The notes below the pieces were generated by a model, which had not been told where the DNA came from, searched no databases, and was given only the letters and a program-made list of their open reading frames with translations. The position numbers and the translations under genes were made by a program. From a bacterium (GTDB lineage: Bacteria > Patescibacteriota > Minisyncoccia > Phycocordibacterales > UBA5272), in NCBI GenBank assembly GCA_023267475.1, contig JAHFND010000012.1, positions 1 through 13,080 on the forward strand: a stretch of 13,080 nt of DNA. Direction: 5' to 3'. Positions 1 through 7,119 of this stretch are shown here, piece after piece. Positions within the stretch are counted from its first letter, which is position 1, and each line of letters begins with the position of its first letter.

Positions 1-1763
1 GTATTTTTATTGTTTCATTATTTTTAATGTCTTCTTCTTTCGTGTCTGCTCAGGTTTGGAGCGATTATGTTCCATTTTCTGCTGGAAATACTTCTTTTGT
101 TAATGTTGACTGTGTTGACTGTGGAGTGTCTTCACCTGTATCTGCTCCTGCAGTTTCTGCGCCGACAACCGTTAATAATGGAAATTATTCTTCATACGGA
201 ATAGTGTCACCAACAAATACTTCTTCTCTTTGGAATTCAAGTTCATATCTTTTCATAGGTAATACTCCAGGTCTTTATGGTTATTACGGAAGTTATGTAG
301 CTCCTACTGTTAGTTGGACTGGATATAATTACACAGGAAGTACATACGTACCACCAGTTGTATATCCAACCACACCAACAGTTACTCAACCTCAAACACA
401 ACAGTGTTGGAATGGAACTGTAATTCCTGTAACACAATCATGTCCTGCTCAAACTCAAACACAACAGTGTTGGAATGGTACTGTAATTCCAGTTGGTCAA
501 TTATGTCCAGCTGTTCCTACACAGTGTCCATCAGGAACGACTTTAATAAATGGAGTATGTACAGCTAATACTGTAGTACAACCGCCAGTAATTTATACTC
601 CACCAGTTTATACATCTCCTACAATTTCATACCAAACATGTTGGGATGGATCTACTCTTCCTTATTATTCAACTTGTCCTTCACAATATAAAGTTTGTGC
701 GAATGGTACAAGTGTTCCTATATATCAAACTTGTTATTACGGAAATACTTATGTTCCATATGTTGCCCCACAAGTAACAAAGTTTAATAGCGTAGTTACA
801 AGTATTGCCACTCAAGTGACTATGAATTCTGGTCGTTGTAACGGAATCGGTCTTATCGCAAATAATGCTCAATCAACAGGTTGGTTTGAATTTGGAGAGA
901 CTCCTTCTCTTGGACGCACGACTACTTCTTCAGCTATTGGTTCATCTGACACTGCTCCATTTTCAAACGTTCTTACAAATCTTAAAGCTCATACTACATA
1001 TTACTGTAGAGCTGTAATGCAAAATCAATATGGAATAGTAAAGGGTGATATTGTTCCATTCACAACAAAGAGTACAAATGTTACTTATGTAAGACCTGTT
1101 TCAAAGACTGTAATTAAAAATACAACTACCACAACAAAGAAGAATCAAATAATCTGTATCGATGGAAGTATAGTATCAGTCGGAAGTCAGTCTTCTGCGA
1201 CACTTCTTTCTCAAGGTGAGAAGTTAGTAGCTCTTCAAATGGTAAAGACAGGTGGAACATTATCTGCAAATGATACTGTATCTTATAACTTATCATACAA
1301 GAATCTTTCAGATTCTCGTCTTACAAATGTAGTTGTAAAGGTAACTATTCCACAAGAAATTACAAATGTTAATTCTACTGTAGGAAATTATGATGAAGCT
1401 ACCCACATACTAACTCTTAATCAAGACACCATCGATCCTTATACAGAAGGTGTGATTACTTGGACAGGAAAAGTATCAAGTGATGCCCCAGTTGGAAAAT
1501 CAATTGTAACTACTGCGTATGTTGTTTATACAGTACCTAGTACATCTGTTCAGGACGAAGTGACTGCATATGTAGTAGGGTCAATAATTCCTTCTACGGA
1601 TAAATTTGCAGACACTGGAGCAAAGAATGTAATCGGTGCAGGAAGTGATAGAGGGTTCTTGCCAAACAGTTTAGTTGAATGGTTAGCCCTTATCGCAATT
1701 GCATTTATTATCTACATTTTGGGAAGAAGCGTATATGCTTCTTATAAAGAAGATAAAAAGTAA
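1..1763 (+). CDS. Surface-anchored Cys-loop/Fn3-like/DUF11 protein (5' partial)
   Basis: Large exported protein whose start lies before the window. The frame is open from base 3 and reads IFIVSLFLMSSSFVSA-QVW, the hydrophobic core and AxA-like cleavage site (VSA|Q) of a signal peptide, so the ATG at 27 is an internal Met. Counting that Met as 1: a Ser/Thr/Pro/Tyr-rich region; about five Cys-bounded loops at ~127-240 of the form C-x-(N/D)-G-T-x-(V/L)-P-x3-C; an Fn3-like segment at ~249-345 (YYCRAVMQNQYG); a DUF11-type beta domain at ~399-515 (SYNLSYKNLSDSRLTNVVVK); and a C-terminal membrane helix at ~549-566 with a Lys-rich tail. Seen: signal peptide, repeats, helix. Inferred: anchored on the cell surface, perhaps for attachment or as an envelope layer component. 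Substrate and partner are unknown. A terminator follows, so it ends its transcription unit. Confidence 0.8.
   Translation, partial: IFIVSLFLMSSSFVSAQVWSDYVPFSAGNTSFVNVDCVDCGVSSPVSAPAVSAPTTVNNGNYSSYGIVSPTNTSSLWNSSSYLFIGNTPGLYGYYGSYVAPTVSWTGYNYTGSTYVPPVVYPTTPTVTQPQTQQCWNGTVIPVTQSCPAQTQTQQCWNGTVIPVGQLCPAVPTQCPSGTTLINGVCTANTVVQPPVIYTPPVYTSPTISYQTCWDGSTLPYYSTCPSQYKVCANGTSVPIYQTCYYGNTYVPYVAPQVTKFNSVVTSIATQVTMNSGRCNGIGLIANNAQSTGWFEFGETPSLGRTTTSSAIGSSDTAPFSNVLTNLKAHTTYYCRAVMQNQYGIVKGDIVPFTTKSTNVTYVRPVSKTVIKNTTTTTKKNQIICIDGSIVSVGSQSSATLLSQGEKLVALQMVKTGGTLSANDTVSYNLSYKNLSDSRLTNVVVKVTIPQEITNVNSTVGNYDEATHILTLNQDTIDPYTEGVITWTGKVSSDAPVGKSIVTTAYVVYTVPSTSVQDEVTAYVVGSIIPSTDKFADTGAKNVIGAGSDRGFLPNSLVEWLALIAIAFIIYILGRSVYASYKEDKK
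391..516 (+). repeat. Tandem 63-bp in-frame repeat inside the surface protein gene
   Basis: Two adjacent 63-bp (21-codon) units start at 391 and 454. The first 25 bases of each (391-415 and 454-478) are identical, and both encode QTQQCWNGTVIPV followed by three residues and CPA. Three more diverged loops follow at the protein level (TQCPSGTTLINGVC, QTCWDGSTLPYYSTC, KVCANGTSVPIYQTC). The near-identity of the first two suggests a recent duplication in a repeat-expanding segment. Confidence 0.8.
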
Positions 1764-1799
1764 ACACTAAAATAATACCTTATGTGAGTGCTGAAAGAT

Positions 1800-1833
1800 A
1801 TAGAAAATCGCCCCGAAAGGGGCGATTTTCTAT
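1800..1833 (+). terminator. Perfect 15-bp hairpin terminator with GAAA tetraloop
   Basis: The left arm 1800-1814 pairs fully with the right arm 1819-1833 around a GAAA loop. The GC-rich core (CGCCCC/GGGGCG) is followed by a U-rich right side. The A-rich left side gives the reverse orientation a U-rich tail too, but the genes on both sides run on the + strand. It separates the surface protein gene from tsaE. Confidence 0.85.
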
Positions 1834-1841
1834 GGTAGAAT
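1833..1841 (+). promoter_or_regulatory. Extended -10 promoter of tsaE, leaderless spacing
   Basis: TGG-TAGAAT (hexamer 1836-1841) is an extended -10 ending 6 nt before the tsaE ATG at 1848. The -35 position falls in the terminator stem and is poor (CCGAAA). Initiation about 7 nt downstream would put the 5' end at or next to the start codon. No Shine-Dalgarno site is present. The promoter abuts the last base of the terminator. Confidence 0.6.
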
Positions 1842-1847
1842 AAGAGT

Positions 1848-2297
1848 ATGAAAGAGACTTTAAGAGTGAAAGAAGAAGACATGAATGGCCTTGCTTTTAA
1901 GGTTTCAGAAATTTTAACTTCACACAATACGAACCATGCGAAAGTTGTATTACTCGAAGGGGATTTGGGCGCAGGAAAGACCACTTTTACTAAAGCGCTT
2001 GCTTTTACTTTAGGAATTGAAAAAGATAAAGTTCATAGTCCTACGTTTATTCTCAAAAAAGAATATGATGCTGAACACATGGTGTTTAAAAAATTAATTC
2101 ATGTGGACGCTTATAGATTTACTCATCCAACTGAAGCAAAAGTTCTTCGTCTCGAAGAAGATTTAAAAAATCCTGAAAGTGTAGTAGTTGTGGAATGGCC
2201 ATCAAAGATGAGTTACTTAAAATCAGATGTCGAACTTGAGTTTACTGTAGTGGATGATGATACACGAGAAGTAACTATCACTTATGGTAAAGAGTAA
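1848..2297 (+). CDS. tsaE: tRNA threonylcarbamoyladenosine biosynthesis ATPase TsaE
   Basis: Small cytoplasmic P-loop ATPase that works with TsaB/TsaC/TsaD to make N6-threonylcarbamoyladenosine (t6A) at position 37 of ANN-reading tRNAs. The 149-residue length is normal for the family. Seen: Walker A GDLGAGKTTF at ~39-48, SPTFILKKEY following it, the HVDAYRF block, and VVVEWPSKM near the C-terminus, all family hallmarks. The ATG at 1848 is supported by an extended -10 element 6 nt upstream. The gene is first in an operon: its 3' end overlaps polA by 14 nt. The pairing with polA and a holA-like gene suggests shared expression rather than a shared pathway. Confidence 0.93.
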   Translation: MKETLRVKEEDMNGLAFKVSEILTSHNTNHAKVVLLEGDLGAGKTTFTKALAFTLGIEKDKVHSPTFILKKEYDAEHMVFKKLIHVDAYRFTHPTEAKVLRLEEDLKNPESVVVVEWPSKMSYLKSDVELEFTVVDDDTREVTITYGKE

Positions 2298-4623
2298 ACT
2301 AAAAACAGTTGTGTTGCTTGATGCTCATGCGATTTTACATCGCGGGTATCATGCGATGGGGGGATTTGCCACACATGATGGCAGACCAACTGGTGCGCTT
2401 TATGGATTCATCACAATGGTGCTTAAGATTTATGAAGAAATAAAACCAGACTATATCGCTGCGTGTTATGACTTGCCGAAGCCTACATTTCGTCACACTA
2501 GCTATGATGGATATAAAGCAGGACGCGCGAAGACAGATGATTCTCTAATTGAACAAATAAAAGAATCATATAAATTATGTGAAGCACTTTCTATTCCTGT
2601 TTATATGTGTGAAGGATTTGAGGCGGATGATTTACTCGGGACAATTGCAGAACAAGTAAAGAAAGACAAAGAGTTTCGTGTGGTGATCGCAAGTGGAGAT
2701 ATGGATACATTACAGTTGGTAGACGATGAGAAAGTAACAGTATTTACACTGAAGAAAGGAAATGAAGGAGTATTTTATACAGAGAAAAAAGTTATAGAGA
2801 GATTTGGTTTTGGCCCAGAGCATATTCCTGATTATAAAGGTCTTGCTGGTGACTCATCAGATAACATCATCGGTATTTCTGGAATTGGAGATAAGACAGC
2901 AACAGAGCTGATAAAGAAATATGGATCAATCGAGAAGATTTATAAGGTTGTTAAAAAGGATACCCATAAATTAATTGAAGATGGATTCAAAGAGCGTATA
3001 GTAAAATTAATAGAAGAGGGAGAAGAAGAAGCTTTATTTTCAAAGACACTTGCGACAATTCGTCGTGATGCACCAGTTACTTATACTCACCCAGAAAAAG
3101 AATGGCTTGAAAGTATAGATGAAGAAAAATACCAAGCCATGTGCGATCTTTATGAGTTCCGTTCACTTAGAAATCGTCTGCATACAATGCGTGGAGTTGA
3201 GGCAAAGGTTGAAGAAGTAGAAGAGGATGTCAGTAAAGATGAGTTAGAAGAATTGCGCGTGATGGTGCACTTACTTCACAGTGAAATGACAAATGCTTCA
3301 TTTGTAGATATTCAAAATATAACAGGACAGAAGAAGGTGAGTTATATTCGAAATGTTTTAGTAGAAGAATTACAGCATCATGAATTATGGAAACTTTTTG
3401 AAGAGGTGGAGAGACCTCTTATGCCTCTTGTGAAAGAGATGGAGACAAATGGTATTACGCTTGATGTAAAAAATTTGAAAAAATTAAGTGATGAGTTACA
3501 TCTACGTGTAAAAGAAATTGAGAAAAAGGTTTATAAATTAGCAGGACTTGAGTTTAATATTTCTTCACCAAAACAACTGGGAGACATTTTATATGAAAAG
3601 TTAAATCTTGGTACAAAAATCAGAAAGACAAAGACAGGACAGAAGAGTACGAATGTAACTGAACTTGAAAAGATGAAAGATGAGCATGAGATTATTCCTC
3701 TTATCTTAGAATATCGTGAACTTACAAAGCTTCTTTCTACATATATCGACTCACTTCCAGTTTATGTAAAAGAAGATGGGAGAATACATGCGCACTTTAT
3801 ACAAACAGGTGCGGGTACTGGGCGATTTAGTTGTGAAGACCCAAATCTTCAGAATCTTCCTGTAAAAAGTGAGCTCGGTCAAAAAGTGAGAGAAGCATTT
3901 GTCGCAGGAAAAGGAAAGGTACTTTTGTCTTGTGATTATGCGCAGATTGATTTGCGCGCAGCAGCGATTTTATCAGGGGATAAAAATCTTGTAGAGATTT
4001 TTGAAAAAGGAATAGATGTACACACAGGTACTGCGGCGCGTGTGTTTGGAGTTAAAGAAGAAAAGGTAACACCTGATATGAGAAGAAAAGCAAAGGCTAT
4101 AAACTTTGGTATTTTATATGGAATGGGAGTTACATCTCTAAAAGAGGGTATGAAAGTAGAGAGAAAAGAAGCACAAGAATTTTATGATCAATACAAGATG
4201 ACGTTTACTCGTCTTATGGAATATTTAGAAGAAGTAAAAGCTTTTGCTTGGAAGAATGGTTATACAGAAACATTACTTGGTAGACGTCGCGAGATTCCAT
4301 TACTTAAAAGCCCACTTCCATTTTTACGCGCGCAAGGAGAACGTATCGCGATAAATGCTCCGATTCAAGGGACATCAGCTGATATCTTGAAATTAGCGAT
4401 GATAGACGCACATGATTACATTGTGAAAAATCAGTTTGGAGATAAAGTAAAATTGTTAATGCAGATTCACGATGAGCTAGTATTTGAAATTGATAAAGAT
4501 ATTTCTGAAAAAGTAGCTGATGATTTAGTGAAAGTTCTTGAGAATGTTTTATCAAAAAGAAAATTGGCGAAGTTACCACTTGTTGCATCAAGATCACTTG
4601 GAACTAATTTGCAAGCAATATGA
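2284..4623 (+). CDS. polA: DNA polymerase I, compact form lacking a 3'-5' exonuclease domain
   Basis: Family A polymerase for Okazaki fragment maturation and repair. Residues 1-~290 form the 5'-3' nuclease: D13 in LLDAHAILHR, EADDLLG, GDMDTLQLV, and GLAGDSSDN at 186-194 followed by the helix-hairpin-helix GISGIGDKTA. Residues ~300-385 are a short linker with no recognisable exonuclease motifs. The polymerase domain follows: TGRFSCEDPNLQNLP; motif A DYAQIDLR with D551; O-helix R600/K604/F608/Y612; motif C H729-D730-E731. Length 779 compares with 928 in E. coli. Odd: motif A has Asp556 where the family has Glu (E. coli E710, the ribonucleotide steric gate) and Ala553 for Ser. F608 is the usual residue at the position that discriminates against dideoxynucleotides. 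It overlaps tsaE by 14 nt and the next gene by 4 nt (ATGA), indicating translational coupling. Confidence 0.95.
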   Translation: MVKSKLKTVVLLDAHAILHRGYHAMGGFATHDGRPTGALYGFITMVLKIYEEIKPDYIAACYDLPKPTFRHTSYDGYKAGRAKTDDSLIEQIKESYKLCEALSIPVYMCEGFEADDLLGTIAEQVKKDKEFRVVIASGDMDTLQLVDDEKVTVFTLKKGNEGVFYTEKKVIERFGFGPEHIPDYKGLAGDSSDNIIGISGIGDKTATELIKKYGSIEKIYKVVKKDTHKLIEDGFKERIVKLIEEGEEEALFSKTLATIRRDAPVTYTHPEKEWLESIDEEKYQAMCDLYEFRSLRNRLHTMRGVEAKVEEVEEDVSKDELEELRVMVHLLHSEMTNASFVDIQNITGQKKVSYIRNVLVEELQHHELWKLFEEVERPLMPLVKEMETNGITLDVKNLKKLSDELHLRVKEIEKKVYKLAGLEFNISSPKQLGDILYEKLNLGTKIRKTKTGQKSTNVTELEKMKDEHEIIPLILEYRELTKLLSTYIDSLPVYVKEDGRIHAHFIQTGAGTGRFSCEDPNLQNLPVKSELGQKVREAFVAGKGKVLLSCDYAQIDLRAAAILSGDKNLVEIFEKGIDVHTGTAARVFGVKEEKVTPDMRRKAKAINFGILYGMGVTSLKEGMKVERKEAQEFYDQYKMTFTRLMEYLEEVKAFAWKNGYTETLLGRRREIPLLKSPLPFLRAQGERIAINAPIQGTSADILKLAMIDAHDYIVKNQFGDKVKLLMQIHDELVFEIDKDISEKVADDLVKVLENVLSKRKLAKLPLVASRSLGTNLQAI

Positions 4624-5249
4624 TTTATACAATTGTAGGAACAGATAGTGTAAAGAGAGAGAAAGCGTACGAATCATTTGCAAAGTTAGGAGTGGTAACA
4701 AATCACATTTACTGTGAACATATTGCAATGCTTGAACCACTTATTTCTGCGACAAGTTTGTTTGGAGATAAAGTTGTGGCAAATGTAATACAAGTGATGG
4801 ATGTCGCTTCATCTCGTGATGAACTTATAAGATTACTTCCACAGATGAAGGAATCGAAGAATATTTTTATTATTGATGAACCATTCGCAGATGCGAATCG
4901 TGTGAAAAGATTAGAAAAATATTCTGAAAAAGTAATTGATGCACGTATTGAAAAAATAAAAGAAGTAGATATATTTACTCTTTGTAATTTATTTGCACGA
5001 CGTGATAAGAAAGGGGTCTGGTCAGAGTGGATGAATATTAGAGATAAAGAGTCACCGGAAGCAATCCAAGGAGCGCTTTGGTGGAAGTTTGGAACAGTTT
5101 GGCAGGACGTGAGAGCAGGTAAGCCGAGTAAGTTTACTCTAAAAGAATGTGAAGAAATTAGTGGAAGATTAGTGAAGTCTAGTATATTAGCGCATCGAGG
5201 GGAGAAGGATTTGAAAGTAGAACTAGAAGCGATATTACTTAGTATTTAA
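4620..5249 (+). CDS. Short DNA polymerase III delta subunit-like protein (HolA-like)
   Basis: Probable clamp-loader delta-type subunit, which opens the sliding clamp during replication. It has 209 residues against roughly 340 in typical HolA. The N-terminus (IYTIVGTDSVKREKAYESF), a segment with SLFGDKVV, and NIFIIDE followed by a Lys-rich stretch fit HolA domain I. The C-terminus (FTLCNLFARRDKKGVW, EAIQGALWWKFGTVW, then a Lys/Glu-rich helix) fits the collar domain. The middle lid-like region is nearly absent. The start ATG shares ATGA with the polA stop, so translation is probably coupled and no Shine-Dalgarno site is needed. The call rests on remote similarity and on the replication neighbour. 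A stand-alone diverged paralogue is the alternative. Confidence 0.6.
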   Translation: MIYTIVGTDSVKREKAYESFAKLGVVTNHIYCEHIAMLEPLISATSLFGDKVVANVIQVMDVASSRDELIRLLPQMKESKNIFIIDEPFADANRVKRLEKYSEKVIDARIEKIKEVDIFTLCNLFARRDKKGVWSEWMNIRDKESPEAIQGALWWKFGTVWQDVRAGKPSKFTLKECEEISGRLVKSSILAHRGEKDLKVELEAILLSI

Positions 5250-5252
5250 TTG

Positions 5253-5325
5253 TGCCCCCACCTGGGATCGAACCAGGGACCTTCTCCTTAAAAGGGAGCT
5301 GCTCTACCGGCTGAGCTATAGGGGC
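5253..5325 (-). tRNA. tRNA-Lys (anticodon UUU)
   Basis: The reverse complement folds as a 73-nt tRNA. The acceptor is GCCCCTA/TGGGGGC with one G-U pair and discriminator A. The D arm is GCTC...GAGC. The anticodon loop is CTTTTAA (UUU), with a G-A mismatch at the top of its stem. The T arm is CCTGG-TTCGATC-CCAGG. CCA is not encoded; the next bases are CAA. It faces the holA-like gene tail to tail, with 3 nt between the ends. Confidence 0.97.
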
Positions 5326-5336
5326 ATGGTTGGATA

Positions 5337-5366
5337 ATACTATCACAAAATAACACACTTTTCCAA
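5337..5366 (-). promoter_or_regulatory. Promoter of tRNA-Lys
   Basis: On the - strand: TTGGAA (5366-5361), an 18-nt spacer ending in TGA, then TAGTAT (5342-5337). This is a -35 plus an extended -10. The hexamer ends 11 nt before the mature tRNA 5' end, leaving only a few bases of leader for RNase P. Confidence 0.7.
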
Positions 5367-5380
5367 TAAGCCAACGCTAA

Positions 5381-5536
5381 TTATTTAGAAGTAGGAGTAC
5401 TAAAGTTTTGTAATTGTCCTTGATTGTTTATACCGATGTATGGTTTTGATTTATCATCTCTATAAGGTCCACCAGTTAGATACCAAACAATCCATATTGC
5501 CCAGAAGCCTAAGAATATTTTTAAGAATGTTCCCAT
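5381..5536 (-). CDS. Small single-pass membrane protein, 51 aa, unknown function
   Basis: I do not recognise a named family. The protein starts MGTFLKIFLGFWAIWIVWYL, an N-terminal hydrophobic helix with several Trp residues. A GGPYRDDKSKP stretch and a polar Gln/Asn-rich tail follow. It is probably a membrane-anchored peptide with a short soluble tail. The start at 5536 is chosen because TATACT (5551-5546) lies 9 nt upstream. An alternative ATG at 5602 would overlap the mutM 3' end by 44 nt and put extra residues before the helix. It lies 22 nt downstream of mutM and may also be read from the mutM transcript. Confidence 0.65.
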   Translation of the reverse strand: MGTFLKIFLGFWAIWIVWYLTGGPYRDDKSKPYIGINNQGQLQNFSTPTSK

Positions 5537-5545
5537 AGTGTTTTT

Positions 5546-5551
5546 AGTATA
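5546..5551 (-). promoter_or_regulatory. -10 element (TATACT) for the 51-aa gene
   Basis: TATACT on the - strand, one base from consensus, sits in the gap between the mutM stop and the small gene's ATG and ends 9 nt before that ATG. No -35 was recognised. It supports the shorter start. Confidence 0.5.
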
Positions 5552-5558
5552 GCTTAAA

Positions 5559-6479
5559 TTATTTCTGACATACAGGACAAAAGTGAGCAGAACGACCCCC
5601 AACTTTTTGCTTTTTTATAATTCCATTGCATCCTTTTGTTTTACACTTCTCGCCATTTCTTAAATATACAAGATGTTTTTCTTGAAATTTCCCACGAGCA
5701 CCATCTATATTTCTATAATCACTCATACTATCTCCACCAAAATCTATTCCGCTTGATAAAACTTTTTTCATGGATTTAAATAATAAAGTGATTTCATCTT
5801 TCTTTAAACTTTTTGATGTGCGTGTCGGTTTTATATGCGAAAGGTGTAACATTTCATCAGAATAAATATTTCCAATTCCTGCGATTATGGTTTGGTCCAT
5901 GAGTACAGTTTTTATTGCTCGAGTTTTTGATAGAAGGATTCTTTCTTTAAAATTATTTTCTGTAAAAGTTTTCTCTAGTGGCTCAGGTCCAATGTGTGCA
6001 AGTCTTTCGGTATGAAGTGTGGATGATTTTTGTACTGCAATTGTGCCGAACTTTCTTGAGTCACAAAACACTAATTGTTTTCCATTCGACAAAGTAAAAA
6101 CTACGCGAATGAAGCGATTGTATGGATCATGCAATGATGGATTTGTTTTATCTGGTATCCATGACCATTCGCGACCGTTATATTTTTTATCTTGTTTATA
6201 TTTTCCGTACATTAAGTGCCCTGTCATCTTCATGTGAATTATCATAGTGAAACCATTTTCTAAATGGACTTGAATATATTTTGCACGACGAGTCACAGAT
6301 GATATTTTTTGATTGAGAACGTATTTTTTGAAATAGGGGAAATACGATTTATCTTTGATTGTGTTTTTGGCGAGGATTGAAGTCGACCACATATCAGACC
6401 ATATTTCTTTAATGGTTAACTTTGGCAAAACTCTTTGTAGTCCGGTGACAGTTGTATGTACTTCTGGTAATTCAGGCAT
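5559..6479 (-). CDS. mutM: Formamidopyrimidine-DNA glycosylase (Fpg/MutM)
   Basis: Base-excision repair glycosylase/AP lyase that removes 8-oxoguanine and formamidopyrimidines. The start is set at 6479 so the protein begins M-PELPEV. The Pro after the removed Met is the catalytic nucleophile, followed by the catalytic Glu. An ATG at 6488 would bury this Pro and lies within the -10. Further hallmarks: MKMTGHL (Lys in the H-bonding loop), RFIRVVFTLSNG, DSRKFGT, the helix-two-turn-helix block AGIGNIYSDEMLHLSHIKP, and a C-terminal zinc finger with C-x4-C, then RSAHFCPVCQK. The 306-residue length is slightly above the usual ~270-290. It has its own promoter at 6487-6515 and is divergent from the HNH gene. 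Confidence 0.95.
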   Translation of the reverse strand: MPELPEVHTTVTGLQRVLPKLTIKEIWSDMWSTSILAKNTIKDKSYFPYFKKYVLNQKISSVTRRAKYIQVHLENGFTMIIHMKMTGHLMYGKYKQDKKYNGREWSWIPDKTNPSLHDPYNRFIRVVFTLSNGKQLVFCDSRKFGTIAVQKSSTLHTERLAHIGPEPLEKTFTENNFKERILLSKTRAIKTVLMDQTIIAGIGNIYSDEMLHLSHIKPTRTSKSLKKDEITLLFKSMKKVLSSGIDFGGDSMSDYRNIDGARGKFQEKHLVYLRNGEKCKTKGCNGIIKKQKVGGRSAHFCPVCQK

Positions 6480-6486
6480 AATGTAC

Positions 6487-6515
6487 ATGCTACTTGCTTT
6501 TTGTTAGGATGTAAA
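6487..6515 (-). promoter_or_regulatory. Promoter of mutM (-35 and -10), leaderless spacing
   Basis: On the - strand: TTTACA (6515-6510), a 17-nt spacer, TAGCAT (6492-6487), then 7 nt to the ATG at 6479. Both boxes are close to consensus and the spacer is ideal. Transcription would begin at or within a base or two of the start codon. Confidence 0.65.
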
Positions 6516-6547
6516 CGTTGTTCGTTTTTCTTATCGACCAAACCTTT

Positions 6548-6553
6548 GGAGGG
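6548..6553 (+). promoter_or_regulatory. Strong Shine-Dalgarno site of the HNH gene
   Basis: GGAGGG lies 4 nt before the ATG at 6558. It is the only strong Shine-Dalgarno site I found in the window; neighbouring genes have none. Confidence 0.8.
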
Positions 6554-6557
6554 CTAA

Positions 6558-7085
6558 ATGAAATATTCAAGCCTGCAAAAACGCTTGGTCGTGCTGTCTA
6601 GCTTGAGCGACCAAGGATTTTCGACACCGTGTTTGCTTTGGAATGGCTACACCCAAGACAAAGGGTATGTTTCTTTTCAGAAGGGTTATGGGAAAATCAA
6701 TCTGACTAGAGACGGGCGCTCGCTTAAGTTCACGGTGCATAGGGTTTCCAAAGTGTTGTATGAGATCCTCACGGTTAATCCGTCGTTTGATTTTTATGAC
6801 AAGTTTGATAAGCAATCATTTTTTAATCTTTACGATGCTTACCGGCTTTCAGGGTTGACCATTGATCATCTGTGCAAGCAAAGTAGATGCTTGAATCCAC
6901 TTCATTTGGAATGGGTGTACATCGATCCAAACCAAAAAAGAAAAAAGTGGAGTCATAACAAGAGGAAAGCTCGCATCGCGAGCATTCAAGCCGGGAAGAC
7001 CAAACACCACCGAACTGTGGTCACAAGCGATACGGTTAAGGAACTTGTAAGAAGAATAAAATCCAAATCCTACAGGAAGGCCTGA
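6558..7085 (+). CDS. HNH endonuclease, free-standing homing/phage type
   Basis: Predicted metal-dependent DNA-nicking or cutting enzyme of the type that occurs as solitary homing or phage endonucleases. Of its 175 residues, the N-terminal part carries TPCLLWNGYTQDKGYVSF, GYGKI and HRVSKVLYE. The core is LTIDHLCKQSRCLNPLHLEW with D103-H104, C106, C111, N113 and H116, the DHLC...CxNPxHLE signature. The C-terminus is basic, with a VTSDTVKELVRRI stretch that may bind DNA. Unlike its neighbours it has a strong Shine-Dalgarno site. A spot count gives 30/60 GC at 6601-6660, against 19/60 at 5701-5760 and 24/60 at 7501-7560. It sits alone between mutM and the Mur ligase gene, with its own terminator. 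It is probably acquired; target and activity are unknown. Confidence 0.82.
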   Translation: MKYSSLQKRLVVLSSLSDQGFSTPCLLWNGYTQDKGYVSFQKGYGKINLTRDGRSLKFTVHRVSKVLYEILTVNPSFDFYDKFDKQSFFNLYDAYRLSGLTIDHLCKQSRCLNPLHLEWVYIDPNQKRKKWSHNKRKARIASIQAGKTKHHRTVVTSDTVKELVRRIKSKSYRKA

Positions 7086-7119
7086 ATAACGCAGCGTGAA
7101 AACTGCGTTATTTGTTTTT
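7085..7119 (+). terminator. Hairpin terminator of the HNH gene
   Basis: Stem AATAACGCAG (7085-7094) pairs with CTGCGTTATT (7103-7112) around an 8-nt loop and is followed by TGTTTTT. It begins at the last base of the HNH stop codon and covers the stop codon of the convergent Mur ligase gene (7110-7108), so the two genes share their 3' ends. Confidence 0.75.

Noticed and set aside
27..29. ATG at 27 as the start of the surface protein
   Set aside because: The upstream frame is open and encodes the hydrophobic part of a signal peptide; this Met is inside it.
391..740. CRISPR-like array suspected from repeated CAACAGTGTTGGAATGG
   Set aside because: Only two copies, in frame, within a coding repeat; there are no spacers of regular length and no cas genes.
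5537..5602. Longer start of the 51-aa gene at 5602
   Set aside because: It overlaps the mutM 3' end and the -10 element at 5546-5551 lies downstream of it.
6488..6488. mutM start at the upstream ATG
   Set aside because: It would hide the catalytic N-terminal Pro and lies in the -10 hexamer.
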